Below are positions 1-12,300 of a stretch of 64,000 nt of DNA, piece after piece (position 1 is the stretch's first letter; each line of letters begins with the position of its first letter). The stretch spans positions 1,798,001 to 1,862,000 of the forward strand of contig JBAIAC010000156.1 of assembly GCA_037349315.1 (NCBI GenBank), in the 5' to 3' direction. A model generated the notes under the pieces. It was not told the DNA's origin. It searched no databases and saw only the letters and a list, made by a program, of their open reading frames with translations. The position numbers and the translations under genes are program-made. This DNA comes from Chelydra serpentina. Its lineage: Eukaryota; Chordata; Testudines; Chelydridae.

Positions 1-208
1 CTTGAGAGGGGCAGAGTGCCGCCTCCATGAGCAACTGTCTTAGGCGGATCTCTCTGTCCTTCCTGGTGCGGGGCTTGAAGGACTTACACAGCTTGCATTT
101 GTCCGCTGTGTGGGACTCACCCAGACACCGAAGACAGGAGTCGTGGGGGTTCCCGGTGGGCATGGGCCTGTTACAGGATCCACATGACTTGAACCCCTGA
201 GAAGGCAT
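1..208 (-). CDS. DIRS-like retroelement ORF1 (gag-like), 5' end only
   Basis: An open frame of 69 codons starts at an ATG at 208 on the minus strand and runs off the window edge with no stop. The peptide has paired cysteines in the order C-x2-C, H-x3-C-x2-C-L-G, H, C-x2-C, followed by a basic stretch (KPRTRKDREIRLRQ). This pattern resembles the N-terminus of gag-like proteins of vertebrate DIRS retrotransposons, which probably bind nucleic acid. Family assignment is from memory of that pattern; another LTR-type element is possible. The rest of the element lies outside the window. Confidence 0.5.
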   Translation of the reverse strand, partial: MPSQGFKSCGSCNRPMPTGNPHDSCLRCLGESHTADKCKLCKSFKPRTRKDREIRLRQLLMEAALCPSQ

Positions 209-582
209 GCCCTATGCCCGGAGGGCTCGGGAGGAGCCCGCTAACAGTAGAAAAAACTACTACTATTAAGAACTACAACTAAACTACACTAATTACTATA
301 ACAATGAGAACTATTTACACTAAATACAATGAAAACACGGATAGCTAGGGAGTAGTGGAGCACTTGCGAACAAGAGACCACGAGCGGTAAGAAGGAACTG
401 GAGGGAAGTCGGGCCGGCAGGGTACTATATAGAGCGCCATTTCGGCGCCACTCCAGGGGGCTCCCCAGCCGGCCCGACGGATAGCTGCTAGGGTAAAAGT
501 TTCCGACGTCCGTGCACGCGCGCACGCACACACCTAACTGGAATAGATATGAGCAACCACTCGAAGAAGAACCCTGAGTTCC
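209..582 (-). mobile_element. Leader / terminal repeat of the DIRS-like element
   Basis: This stretch lies just upstream of the gag-like start codon. On the minus strand it begins with GTTCTTCTTCGAGT near 582, a start I recall as common in turtle retroelement termini, and carries a TATATAG box near 427. It therefore looks like the promoter-bearing terminal repeat plus leader. The short open frames here on both strands are not supported as genes. Confidence 0.45.
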
Positions 583-1984
583 CGCAGTCTGGTGCAGGGA
601 TGTGGGGTTGGCGTTCGTCGGCTCCGTGGGCTGTCCCAGCTCTGGGCGGGTCGTTGGCCCGGCAGATCTTCAAAAAGTGCCCAGACAGCCCACAGAGCCA
701 GATCAGTGGGGAAGGCGCTCGGCCAGGTTAATCGCCAATGGAGCCTGGTGCCAGCGCCCATAGATGCCACAGGGACACTGCCACACGTCTGCCTCTGACC
801 ATGGACCCGACAGTTACAGACTGAGACAAACCATCTGGGATAAACAACCTACGTACCAGCTCGTGTGTTACACAACATGCTTGTTACCCCCCTTGTGCCT
901 TTCTCCTGCTGCTTCAGACAAAACTTCCCTTAGTCACCACCTGGCTTTGTACTTTACTCCTCATGCTTCAGACAAAACATTCCCCATCCCTCAAACCATG
1001 TTATCGTGCGCTAGGCAGGGGAATCTTGTGCTGCAATGTGGTTACACAGTCACTGAGTTTTGGCAATGCCGGCAATGCCAGTGCCGAGTTCATGCACTGG
1101 ACGGTGAACTCGCAGGCGAGCCTCTGCTTTGGGACGGGGTGGGACTGTTGGTGCCTGGGGGGGCCACACAGAGGTTGCTCAATCAGGGCAAACTGCAGAG
1201 TGGGGCAGACAATCCCCCAAACGGCTGGTTATTTCTAACACTTAGATTCACCGAGCCAGCAACAAAACAGCTGCTACGACACCCAGCTGCTTACCCACAA
1301 ACCAGAAACACAGCTCCCGGCTACTCAACCCTTTCGGGCTCAGTGTCCCACAGGGCCTGACTTTGCTCAGAGCATCACTTTTGCTGACTTTGGTTTGGGC
1401 CTTGTACCAGGCCCCTGTTCCAGGCTCTCTCTGCTCCAGCTCCATGTCGCTGCCCCAGGGCAGCACAATGAGTGGGGATGCGCTGGGACCGGCATTGCCA
1501 GCCCAGCCCCAGGCTTCCCTGAGACACCCTGGCTTCCAGCGGCCTGGCGCGGGGACACACGGGCTGGCCAGCTCCGCGTCGCTCCCCCAGGGCAGGGAGT
1601 TTGTCCCGGGCACAGACCGAGGGGTCTCTCTGGGCTCGCAGTCCAGTGGATTCAGAGACTCCTTTGCATGGTGAAGCTGGTGCATGCACCAATGCAAGTC
1701 CCCTGGCAGGGGATACCCACATGCTGGTGTCTCCACCGTGAGACGCTGGAAGCTGCCAGCTGCTAAATCGCTTTGTGCTGGTCCCTGTCTGTGCTCCCTG
1801 AGCCCCAGAGTCAGCAAAGCACATGCTTAGCTCCATCCCTGCACAGCTACGCACTTCATTCGGCTCCAGCGGCTCTTAAGTGCACGGCTGAGCTCGTGAC
1901 GACAATCCCAGGCATTAAAAAGACAATCAGATTAGCATAGAAAATCACGAGCTTTACAAAGCCCAATGAGCAGGGGGCATCTGT
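583..1984. other. No recognised feature (intron or intergenic)
   Basis: GC-rich sequence with several overlapping open frames on both strands, none with recognisable domains or splice-consistent exon structure. A leucine-rich frame near 1363 looks like a signal peptide but starts with TTG and has no exon context. Confidence 0.4.
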
Positions 1985-2300
1985 GGATTGAACTGAATTG
2001 AAAAGGGGCAAATTCAAAGCAGATACAAGGAAATACTCCTCCACCCGGGGCAGCAGTAGCCTCTGGAACTCACTGCTACCGCGGCAAGGAGGCTGTGACT
2101 GTGTCGAGTGTTAAAGAGGGACTGGCTGTTTCTACGGGGAACGACAATGCCTGGAGCTGTGCTAGTTAATGGACAATAATTCTGGGATGGAGGGAAAAGC
2201 TCCCACTTCAGGGCCTAAGCCGACCTCCGACTATTAGAGACCAGGAGGAGACCTTCATGGGGGCAGATTATCCCCCGCCTGCTGCTGCGGGACTCTTACA
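1985..2300 (+). mobile_element. Old CR1/L3-type LINE 3' end
   Basis: The text reads as an aged LINE 3' untranslated region: a 'CTGGAACTCACTGCTACCGC' block is followed by 'GGGCCTAAGCCGACCTCCGA', 'CTATTAGAGACCAGGAGGAG' and 'GGGGGCAGATTATCCC', the usual order in ancient CR1/L3 tails of amniotes. No coding part remains. Confidence 0.5.
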
Positions 2301-3181
2301 CCCAGGGGCAGCGCTAACAATTTTGCCGCACCAAGCAGTCGCCGCTGTGGGCGAGAATGGGGCAGCAGTCCGAGTCCCGCGGTGGCAATTTGGCGGTGGG
2401 AAGACCCGGCTCTGATTCAGCCTTCCTCTGTCACACCCGTCGCAGACAGGATACCGGGGTAGATGGGCCTTGGGGCTGACCCAGGCTGGCAATGCCTGTG
2501 TGTTCCTCTGTGGTTGGAACCTGAGGGGGATTTCTGCCAAGTCCCAGTGTTCCCACCCCTTGGGCAACTCAGCTTCAAACATGGACCCCTAAATCTCCCC
2601 AAATCTTGGCCCCATTGGGGTTTGGCCCCTAGAGGCCACAGTGGCTGTTCTGGGGTCTGAAGGTCCCTTCCCTCTGTTATGTTCACATCACACGCACACA
2701 GTTAAAAACAAAGCACCACATCCTCTCGCTGGCAAGCTGAAGCTCAATGTAGGGTTATTCTTAGAATCCAAAACCCAGAGAGAGACAAAGCAGGCTGCTC
2801 CTGAAGGCAGACGGGCACAACTAACCCCACTTTGCTCTAGACTGGCCCTTTGGCAGACACACTGCTGAAAACCTCACATCACGTCTTGTCACCTGAGCCC
2901 CCGAGCCCGCAAGCAGGTCCAGGAAAGCTCCTTGGAGATGTAAAGTGAGAGCTTGGGATGCTACCACAGTTTTCAATACACCAATTTCTCGAGTGGCCGT
3001 TCCACAGCCAGAGCAGCCTAGTGTGACCTGAGCGTAGCTGAGAATCAGGCCTGTGTTTGTTAAGCTCCCAGGGGCCCGGTTGCCTGGGTCCCGTCACCCA
3101 GCTCAGTGCGGGGGTTGGGGGGGTGATACAGGGAACGTCTCCCTGCCAGGACTGTACAGAGCGTCCCCTCTTGTGTTGCAG
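2301..3181. other. No recognised feature; ends at the first EGF exon acceptor
   Basis: No domain-bearing frame or repeat was recognised. The final bases (3166-3181) form a pyrimidine-rich tract ending in TTGCAG, the splice acceptor of the first EGF exon seen here. Confidence 0.4.
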
Positions 3182-3337
3182 ATATTGACGAGTGTCAGGG
3201 GCCGAGCCCAGCAGACTGCGGACCCCACGCAACCTGCACCGATGTGCCTGGGAGTTACTCCTGCAGCTGCACCGATGGCTACGAGCCCAGCTCTGGGAGA
3301 GCCGACTTCACACACGCGAGTGAGAACAGCTGCCAGG
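3182..3337 (+). CDS. ADGRE-like: ADGRE EGF-CA exon 1
   Basis: A 156-bp exon, phase 1 at both ends, after TTGCAG and before GTGAGC. It encodes [19 protein letters not shown] and continues with [12 protein letters not shown], ending in a longer last loop with a sixth cysteine. DIDE supplies calcium ligands and C-x-D-x4-Y-x-C fits the Asp/Asn beta-hydroxylation consensus. The long C5-C6 loop ([19 protein letters not shown]) is typical of the first calcium-binding EGF of ADGRE proteins. Symmetrical 1-1 phase lets such modules be skipped or duplicated without frame loss. Confidence 0.9.
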
Positions 3338-6300
3338 GTGAGCTCTCCCCTGGCCCCACCGCACCCTGATCAGTCCCCGCCCAAACACACACACCCTGGG
3401 CTCATTCCAGGCCAGAGGCTGCTGCCGGCTGCAGCAAAGGCACCAGATCCACTCACCGGGGCTGTGATCAGCCGTGACCCTCAACTGCTGCCCCAGCGCG
3501 TGGGGCCAGGATCTCCCCTCCCTCAGTGTTTGGATTGGGAATAAACCCCAGGTTTGCAGGGAGGCACCGGGGAGATGGGTGGGGACCCTCGCTGTCCCCA
3601 GCACACAGAATCCAGGCTGCTAGTGCCCCGAGCCTGGGAAGGGGCCTCGTGTATTGTCCCCATACAGCACCGTGCGCTCTGCCCCTATGGGCCCTGGGGA
3701 GCCGGGAATACCCCAGTGCAGGGCATCCCGGCCACACCCCCGATCTTCCCCCTCCCTCAGGGCTGGGAGCAGAGCCTTTTCCAGCTCCACACTGACAGGG
3801 AGCCCCCTGGATGGGAGGGTGTTTCCCAAGGGGGCTGTTATACCCCCTTAGGTAGCCAGGGCGGCCTGACCGGAGAAGGGGCCGGGACGTTCCAAGCCCT
3901 TGTTTGCGACGTTCAGCCGGTAGTTAGAGCTTGTATCGAGTCCTAGCCGGCCGTTCCCATGGACACCCGTGTGCCCGAGGGAGGGGAGAGCTCTGGCCGC
4001 ACCAGCGAGAACCCAGCGCATGGCGCCCCTTCTTCAGCAGACAGAGCGTCGGAGCTGGGGGAAGCGCTCCGGAGCAGCGGCTGTGCTGTGGCTGGATGTG
4101 TGTACAGCGCCTGGCACCACGGGGCCCCGGCTGCGGCGCTACCCGCTATAAACATCCCGATCGAGCCAGGACGGGATGGATAAGGACGCTGGAAGCTCCG
4201 TTCCCATCCCGCATGGACTCTTGGAAGCCTTCGGGGGCGGAACCCGATTGTCCGTCGTTTCCGGAGTAAAGCAGGTTCTGGGAACGCGGAGCCGCCTTGG
4301 TGCTTTCAGGAGAACCCGCGAGTGGTCGCAGGGCGAGGGGCAGAGGAGGCAGCACTTGGCAGGATGCAGCCAGTCGGTTCTTACAGGGTCACTCTGCCCC
4401 GGGAGCAGCTCAGACTGTGAAGAGCCAAACCGTGGCGCCGGCCAGGCTGAGACACAAGTAACGCTGGCACTCACACAGTACAGACGGGATCAGAGCTCAG
4501 GCCCATCTAGCCTGGTATCCCGGCTCCAACGGGCCGAAGCCAGATGCTGCATCTCCAGAGCCGCTTGGTAGCTTTAGCAAGCAGCAGGCGCGTGTCCTGG
4601 CAGGGCTGATTTTCCCTTCCCAGCTGGAGCGGCTCCTTCCGGACAATGGCCGACTTGCTCCCGTTCGCTGACCCAGTAGCTGAACTCCTGGCTTTAACCA
4701 GCCCCGTCTGCCCAGAGCACGGTGCACTTCGGACGCCTGGATTATCCCCCAGCAGCGTCACCCCAGTGCCCAAGGTACAGCTCCTAGATCAGCCTGACCT
4801 AGCGCTTTCTCTCTCCTTGCAGACATTGACGAGTGCCAGCGAAACGCCACAATCTGTGAGCCCCACGGGAACTGCATCAACACGCCAGGGAGTTACATGT
4901 GTAAATGCAATTGGGGATTTGGGAAGAGTCAAAAGGATACGTCTAAGATCTGCACAGGTACAACGAGAGCTGAAACAGTCATGGCAAAGGAATGATATTT
5001 ATGGCCTTGTCTGGAGTGTTGCTAAAGCATGGCGTTGCCTTAAAGCCCCACCTCCCGGAGTCACATGATTCCACTTTTGGCTAATGTCAAAATTAGGGCC
5101 TGACCCATGTGGCGGAGGAAAAACTGACAAATGAACCCAAAATTTATTTAAAAAAAAATCTCATAATTTTTAAATCAATCGCGTGACTTTTTGTCAACCT
5201 GACTCACGGTTTGGGGCTTTCATTGATTGCTTGGCGTTGGCGATGCTTTTACTGCGCGGTCACTGAGCTTACCCAGGATCTCTGAAACTAACCCGCATGC
5301 AGGGAGGGTGAAACTAACCAGGTTGCCCTGAGGTCTCGCTCTTTTCTGCGCCACACCCGGGCAAAGTGTCTGTTCTGACTCTCGCCTGTCTTATGAATTG
5401 GAAACTGAGCCCGGGGATGAAGGTCGTCATGTCTCTTGCCACGCTGCTTAATTCCACCGAGGCACGAGCATAGAGCATTGGGGATGTCATTAGAAGCTGC
5501 AACATCCCCCCAAACCTGCAGCTGCAATCAGAGCCCAAGATGCTCTTTCACAGTAGAGCTTTGAGGTGGGGGAAGGTCAGGTCTTTGCAAAGCAAACTGG
5601 GCTGAGACGGAGCCGAGGACTCTGTGCTGGAGAACCTTTAATACAGCTTGAGCTCAAAAAGCCCATTAATTTCTGGAACCCCATTAACCTAACCCTCAGC
5701 AGCTGCTAAGGCTGGGGAAGGAGCTGGCATCATGAAGGAATCAGCTTGGGTCATCAGCACGAATCAAACCCAGGACCTATCTTCTGAGATCACACATCTC
5801 GGCTGCTAGAGCTAAGGGAGTAACTCCATTAGTTAGTCATTGTAGCAGGCTGTTATCTACTTATGGGAACCAGCCACTAGACCAGAACAAACTTGCTCTC
5901 TCCTTGTTCCGTGGCTCAGCAGCCTTCAATAGAGGCTGGAACATACAAGCCCCTCACAGGCATGGCGTAGGCCCGTTGCCTTCCAAGAGGTTTAACAATG
6001 GAGCAAAAGTTGAATCATGGAATCATAGAATAGAACGACCGAGGAGAAGGGAAGGGGCGTAGCGGGAAATAACAAACAGTCACGGGAAAGAGAGAGACGG
6101 GGAGTCTGAGAAAGAGCTGCTGGAACACAGCCCAGGGGAAGGATCCGTGAGCGCTCTTGACTCTCCCGTGGATTGACTTGTTTGCTGATGTCCAGGCGAA
6201 GGGGATTTTAGCCACAAGGATTTCTGTGGGAAGCAAAAGCATTATGGATAAATATCAGGGAGAGCTTAGTGGCTGGAATGAGTGCATCTCTGTACGTACA

Positions 6301-9300
6301 AGCCAGTCCCTAGGTAGAAAACCCCGCTCCCTGCACGGGGTGAGTGACCCCGCTGCACCATGGAGCCCCGACATCCCCTCTGTATCCCGGCAGCTGGCGC
6401 TACCCGCGTTGGCAGCCTGGCGGGTGCCCGGCCCTCCAGCGTTTGGCGAGATCACGGCAGGGCTCTGTGCCCGGGCAGGGCGGGGCCCGTCTGTCAGATC
6501 AGACTCTCCACAGGGTGAAAGGCCCCAGGAGCCAGCGAGGGCAGTAAAGTCCCCTCTGTTTGGGGCCGGATTGGGGAACCGCTGGGTGGCGACTCCGGCT
6601 GGGGCTATGCTGGGGGTCAGGCTGGGCGGGTCTCTTCCGGCTTCGGCTTGCACAGGCCGGATCAGCAGCAAGTGTCTAGCTGACGTCATCCATCCAAGGG
6701 CTCGGTGGATTCGCCCCACGGGTCCCTGGGCCGGGGTTCACAGCAGGGTCTGTAACGCTTAGCGTGGTGCCCCATTCTGGCGACTAGCTCCAGTTCAGCG
6801 CCCCCTTTCTTCTCTTCCACCATTGCAGCTCCCAGAGTCGCGGCTGCCCCGTGTCTCGGCCGCCCGGCCAGGTCACGCTGTGATCCCCATTCTGGGGGAG
6901 CCTTTCAACATCAGACCCCTCTCTCCTGTGCCTGCTAGCGAAACCCTTCCTCTGTGGCTCCTAGTCCCCCCTTGGGGCTTCCTAGCCCCCCTTGCCTCAG
7001 GCCCCCACCACTGGGCCCAGCCATCGGGCTGTATAGAAGCCCCACCTCTCCCCTCCCAGGGGAGCTTCCTTCTAGCTAGCGCCCTGCACGCAGCCTAAGT
7101 CACTTCCCCTTTGCAGCTTAACTGGCTGATCAGGCCCCCACCTTAACCCCTCTCACTCGGGGCTGGTGCAGGGAGGGGATCGCAGGGGCCTGGGCTGGAA
7201 AAGGTTGGGCCCAACAGTCTCGGGGGTGGGGGAGGGGTTACGCTACAGGGGTTGGGGCACTGCAACTAGCAGGGAAGAAAGGAGAATTGAAGGGGGGGTT
7301 AGATGGAGCAGACAGACTGACCGACAGACCAGCCCCCTGCAATCGGTGGGGGCTGCCTCCATGGTCATTCACCCCCCATGTGCCCCCAGCGGTGCTGTGT
7401 GACCACCCACCACCCCCCGCTTTCCCTTCTCAGACATCGACGAGTGCCGCAAGACCCCAGGTATCTGCGGTCCCAAGGCCACGTGTATCAACACCTACGG
7501 GAGCTACCGGTGTGAGTGCCGGGCCGGCTACGTCCCCTCCAACGGGAACACGACCCTCTGCACAGGTGGGTCCTGCCGCGGGGGGCATGGAGGGGGCACC
7601 TGAGGGGGGTGGGCAAGACCTGGGATTACACAGGCAGAGGTCGTACCCAAGGGGGCAGCGAGCTGGGAACTGGCCTGGGACGCTGCGGCAGCCCCCCTCC
7701 CTCCATGGACGGGTCCCTCTGGGTCTCAGCCCTGGCCCGGGGGAGCTCAGCCCCCAGCCCCTCACCTCCCCCCACCCCAGCCTGTCCATCCACTGGGGTG
7801 TTTCCAGTTGTCTCAGAGCCACAGCTGCCAGCGTGCCCATGTCTGGCTCTGGGAGCGGAGCAGGGGCTGCACCAGGCCAGGCCGGGGTGAGACTGATCCG
7901 TGCTGAAGCCAGGCCGGGGAGTGGGTGAGCCGGGCTGCCGGGGGCCGGGCGTCTCTTCCCTAGGGGTTGCCAAGTGTCTTAACACACAAACCCAAAGACC
8001 CTTCCTCCCTCTTCTCTGAGGCCCCGCCCAGCTCACTCCATCCCTCTCCCTCCGTCGCTCGCTCTCTCCCACCCTCACTCACATTCACTCCAACCTGAAA
8101 CCAACCAGATGAACCCTCCAGCAGGCTCTTCCACCATATTCTACCACCACCAAGATGTACTTCTTCCCCGACAGGGTTGTCTTGCTGAGAGGCCCCACTA
8201 TCATAGAATCATAGAATCTCAGGGTTGGAAGTTACCTCAGGAGGTCATCTAGTCCAACCCCCTGCTCAAAGCAGGACCAACCCCAACTAAATCATCCCAG
8301 CCAGGGCTTTGTCAAGCCTGACCTTAAAAACCTCTAAGGAAGGAGATTCCACCACTTCCCTAGGTAACCCATTCCAGTTCTTCACCACCCTACTAGTGAA
8401 GAAGTTTTTCCTAATATCCAACCTAAACCTCCCCCTCTGCAACTTGAGACCATTACTCCTTGTTCTGTCATCTTCTACCACTGAGAACAGTCTAGATCCA
8501 TCCTCTTTGGAACCCCCTTTTAGGTAGTTGAAAGCAGCTATCAAATCCCCCCTCATTCTTCTCTTCTGCAGGCTAAACAATCCCAGTTCCCTCAGCGTCT
8601 CCTCATAAGTCATGTGCTCCAGCCCCCTAATCATTTTTGTTGCCCTCCGCTGGACTCTTTCCAATTTATCCACATCCTTCTTGGAGTGTGGGGCCAAAAC
8701 TGGACACAGTACTCCAAATGAGGCCTCATTTGAGTTTCCTGCCAAAGGAACAAGGGATTTTTTCCAGCCCTGATGCACTCCCGGCCGTGAGCCAGGAGAC
8801 ACAAAGCTCCTCTCAGTGACGGGGAGCAGAGGGTAAAATCTGCATGGTGAGGCAGGGGAGACACATCCTTGGCCTTCTATAAAGGAAACAAGCTGGAAGA
8901 GACAGGTCTAGTGGGTACGGTATGAGACTGGGACTCTGGTTCTAGTCGCAGCTCTGTTATTGCTCGGTGTCCTTGAACAATTCCATTCCTCAGTTTTCTC
9001 TCCCACCTCTTGTCCATTTAGACTAGAAGCTCTTTCTGGCAGTGTGTGCGAAGCGCTCCCGGTGCTGCCTTTATGCAAATAACGACCGAGGAGAAGGGAA
9101 GGGGCGTAGCGGGAAATAACAAAACACTGTGACGGGAAAGAGAGAGACGGGGAGTCTGAGAAAGAGCTGCTGGAACACGGCCCAAGGGAAGGATCCGTGA
9201 GCGCTCTTGACTCTCCCATGGATTGACTTGTTTGCTGATGTCCAGGCGAAGGGGATTTTAGCCACAAGGATTTCTGTGGGAAGCAAAAGCATTATGGATA

Positions 9301-12300
9301 AATATCAGGGAGAGCTTAGTGGCCGGAATGAGTGCATCTCTGTACGTACAAGCCAGTCCCTAGGTAGAAAACCCCGCTCCCTGCACGGGGTGAGTGACCC
9401 CGCTGCACCATGGAGCCCCGACATCCCCCCTGTATCCCGGCAGCTGGCGCTACCCGCGTTGGCAGCCTGGCGGGTGCCCGGCCCTCCAGCGTTTGGCGAG
9501 ATCACGGCAGGGCTCTGTGCCCGGGCAGGGCGGGGCCCGTCTGTCAGATCAGACGCTCCACAGGGTGAAAGGCCCCAGGAGCCAGCGAGGGCAGTAAAGT
9601 CCCCTCCGTTTGGGGCCGGATTGGGGAACCACTGGGTGGCGACTCCGGCTGGGGCTATGCTGGGTGTCAGGCTGGGCGGGCCTCTTCCGGCTTCGGCTTG
9701 CACAGGCCGGATCAGCAGCAAGTGTCTAGCTGACGTCATCCGTCCAAGGGCTCGGTGGATTCGCCCCACGGGTCCCTGGGCCAGGGTTCACAGCAGGGTC
9801 TGTAACGCTTAGCGTGGTGCCCCCATTCTGGCGACTAGCTCCAGTTCAGCGCCCCCTTTCTTCTCTTCCACCATTGCAGCTCCCAGAGTCGCGGCTGCCC
9901 CGTGTCTCGGCCGCCCGGCCAGGTCACGCTGTGATCCCCATTCTGGGGGAGCCTTTCAACATCAGACCCCTCTCTCCTGTGCCTGCTAGCGAAACCCTTC
10001 CTCTGTGGCTCCTAGTCCCCCCTTGGGGCTTCCTAGCCCCCCTTGCCTCAGGCCCCCACCACTGGGCCCAGCCATCGGGCTGTATAGAAGCCCCACCTCT
10101 CCCCTCCCAGGGGAGCTTCCTTCTAGCTAGCGCCCTGCACGCAGCCTAAGTCACTTCCCCTTTGCAGCTTAACTGGCTGATCAGGCCCCCACCTTAACCC
10201 CTCTCACTCGGGGCTGGTGCAGGGAGGGGATCGCAGGGTCCTGGGCTGGAAAAGGTTGGGCCCAACAGTCTCGGGGGTGGGGGAGGGGTTACGCTACAGG
10301 GGTTGGGGCACTGCAACTAGCAGGGAAGAAAGGAGAATTGAAGGGGGGGTTAGATGGAGCAGACAGACTGACCGACAGACCACGCCCCCTGCAATCGGTG
10401 GGGGCTGCCTCCATGGTCATTCACCCCCCATGTGCCCCCAGCAGTGCTGTGTGACCACCCACCACCCCCCGCTTTCCCTTCTCAGACATCGACGAGTGCA
10501 ACAAGACCCCAGGTATCTGCGGTCCCAAGGCCACGTGTATCAACACCTACGGGAGCTACCGGTGTGAGTGCCGGGCCGGCTACGTCCCCTCCAACAGTAA
10601 CACGACCCTCTGCACAGGTGGGTCCTGCCGTGGGGGGCATGGAGGTGGCACCTGAGGGGGGTGGGCAAGACCTGGGATTATACAGGCAGAGGTCGTACCC
10701 AAGGGGGCAGCGAGCTGGGAACTGGCCTAGGACGCTGCGGCAGCCCCCCCTCCCTCCATGGACGGGTCCCTCTGGGTCTCAGTCCTGGCCCGGGGGAGCT
10801 CATCCCCCAGCCCCTCACCTCCCCCCAGCCCAGCCTGTCCGTCCACTGGGGTGTTTCCTGTTGTCTCAGAGCCACAGCCGCCAGCGTGCCCATGTCTGGC
10901 TCTGGGAGCGGAGCAGGGGCTGCACCAGGCCAGGCCAGGGTGAGACTGATCCGTGCTGAAGCCAGGCCGGGGAGTGGGTGAGCCGGGCTGCCGGGGGCCG
11001 GGCGTCTCTTCCCTAGGGTTGCCAAATGTCTAATCACACAAACCCAAAGACCCTTCCTCCCTCTTCTCTGAGGCCCCGCCCAGCTCACTCCATCCCTCTC
11101 CCTCCGTCGCTCGCTCTCTCCCACCCTCACTCACATTCACCAGGTTGGGGCAGGGGTTTGGGGTGTGGGAGGGGTGCAGGCTCCAGGCTGAGCCTGGGGA
11201 AGGGGTTTGGGGTGCAGGTGGGGGTCAGGGGTGCAGGCTCTGGGAGGGGGTCTGGGCTCCGGGAGGGGGCTCAGGGCTCGGGTAAGGGTTGGGATGCGGG
11301 AGGGGGTGTGGGCTCCGGGATGGAGCTCAGGGCTGGAGCAGGGGGTTGGGGTGCAGAAGGGCTGTCACGGAGTGTGGGGGAGTCAGGCCTTGCACCCCCT
11401 TCCCCGGATTCACTGGGAGTCTCAGCCAGCCAGTAGAACAGAAGGTTTATTAGGGATGCCAGGAACACAGTCCAAACAGAGCTTGTCAGTACAAACAGGA
11501 CCCCTCAGTCGGGCCCTTCTGGGGGCCAGGGAGCTTAGACCCCAGCCTTGGGACTCCCTGCATTTCACCACCCAGCTCCAACCTGAAACCAACCAGACAA
11601 ACCCTCCAGCAGGCTCTTCCCCTCCCCCGGGGCTCCTCCTCTAGCCTGTGTCCATTCTCCCAGCCAAAGGTGTCACCTCCCAACCCCGTCCTGGCTCATG
11701 TGACAGCCCCAGGTAAAGTCTCGCATTCCCAATGCAGCAGGTCCCAGGGAACCTCCCCTGCAAGCCTCCCAGGTCAAATCCATCTCGCTCCCTACTCCGT
11801 CACAAGGGGGTGCAGGATGCAGGCTCCGGGAGGGAGTTTGGGTGCCGGAGGGGTCTCAGGTGGCTCTTACCTCGGGTGGCTCCCAGTCGGCAGCACAGCA
11901 GGGCTAAGGCATGTGTAAAGGTGGGTTCTCCCCAGCGGGCAGAGGCATCCGTACCAGCAGGTCTCTCTGCAGAGTAGATGGAAACACGTCAAGAAATCTC
12001 AGAGACAGGAGCAGGAGGGAGGGGCAAAGCGGAGTGTCAATGGAGGGGAGAGAGAGACAGAGTGAGACGGGGAGGAAGGGAGGGAGTTTTGTAGCAGCCG
12101 CATGTTAAACTACTGGCAGTGCAGGACTGGCATGTGGACAGAGAGCAGCCATCGGGGCTGGGAAGAGAAGGGGATTTTCCTCCAGGCAGGAGTGAGTTGA
12201 TATGAAAATCTGATATGAAAGCTCTAACGTCTGCTCCTCTCTTCCCGTCGCTCCAAGTCCCCAGCATTATCTCCAGCGCTGAGTTCGAGGGAATCAAAGA

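Noticed and set aside
1363..1674. Leucine-rich start resembling a signal peptide
   Set aside because: The start codon is TTG, no splice donor gives the ADGRE phase, and the following residues lack EGF or secretory features.
6157..6762. 201-codon frame found in both duplicate copies (also 9207-9812)
   Set aside because: It starts with TTG, overlaps an open frame on the other strand, has no domain, and lies in the intron of the receptor gene. Its conservation follows from the recent duplication.
7287..7928. 213-codon frame over EGF exon 3
   Set aside because: It reads a different frame through the exon and into GC-rich intron. The EGF frame is the supported one.
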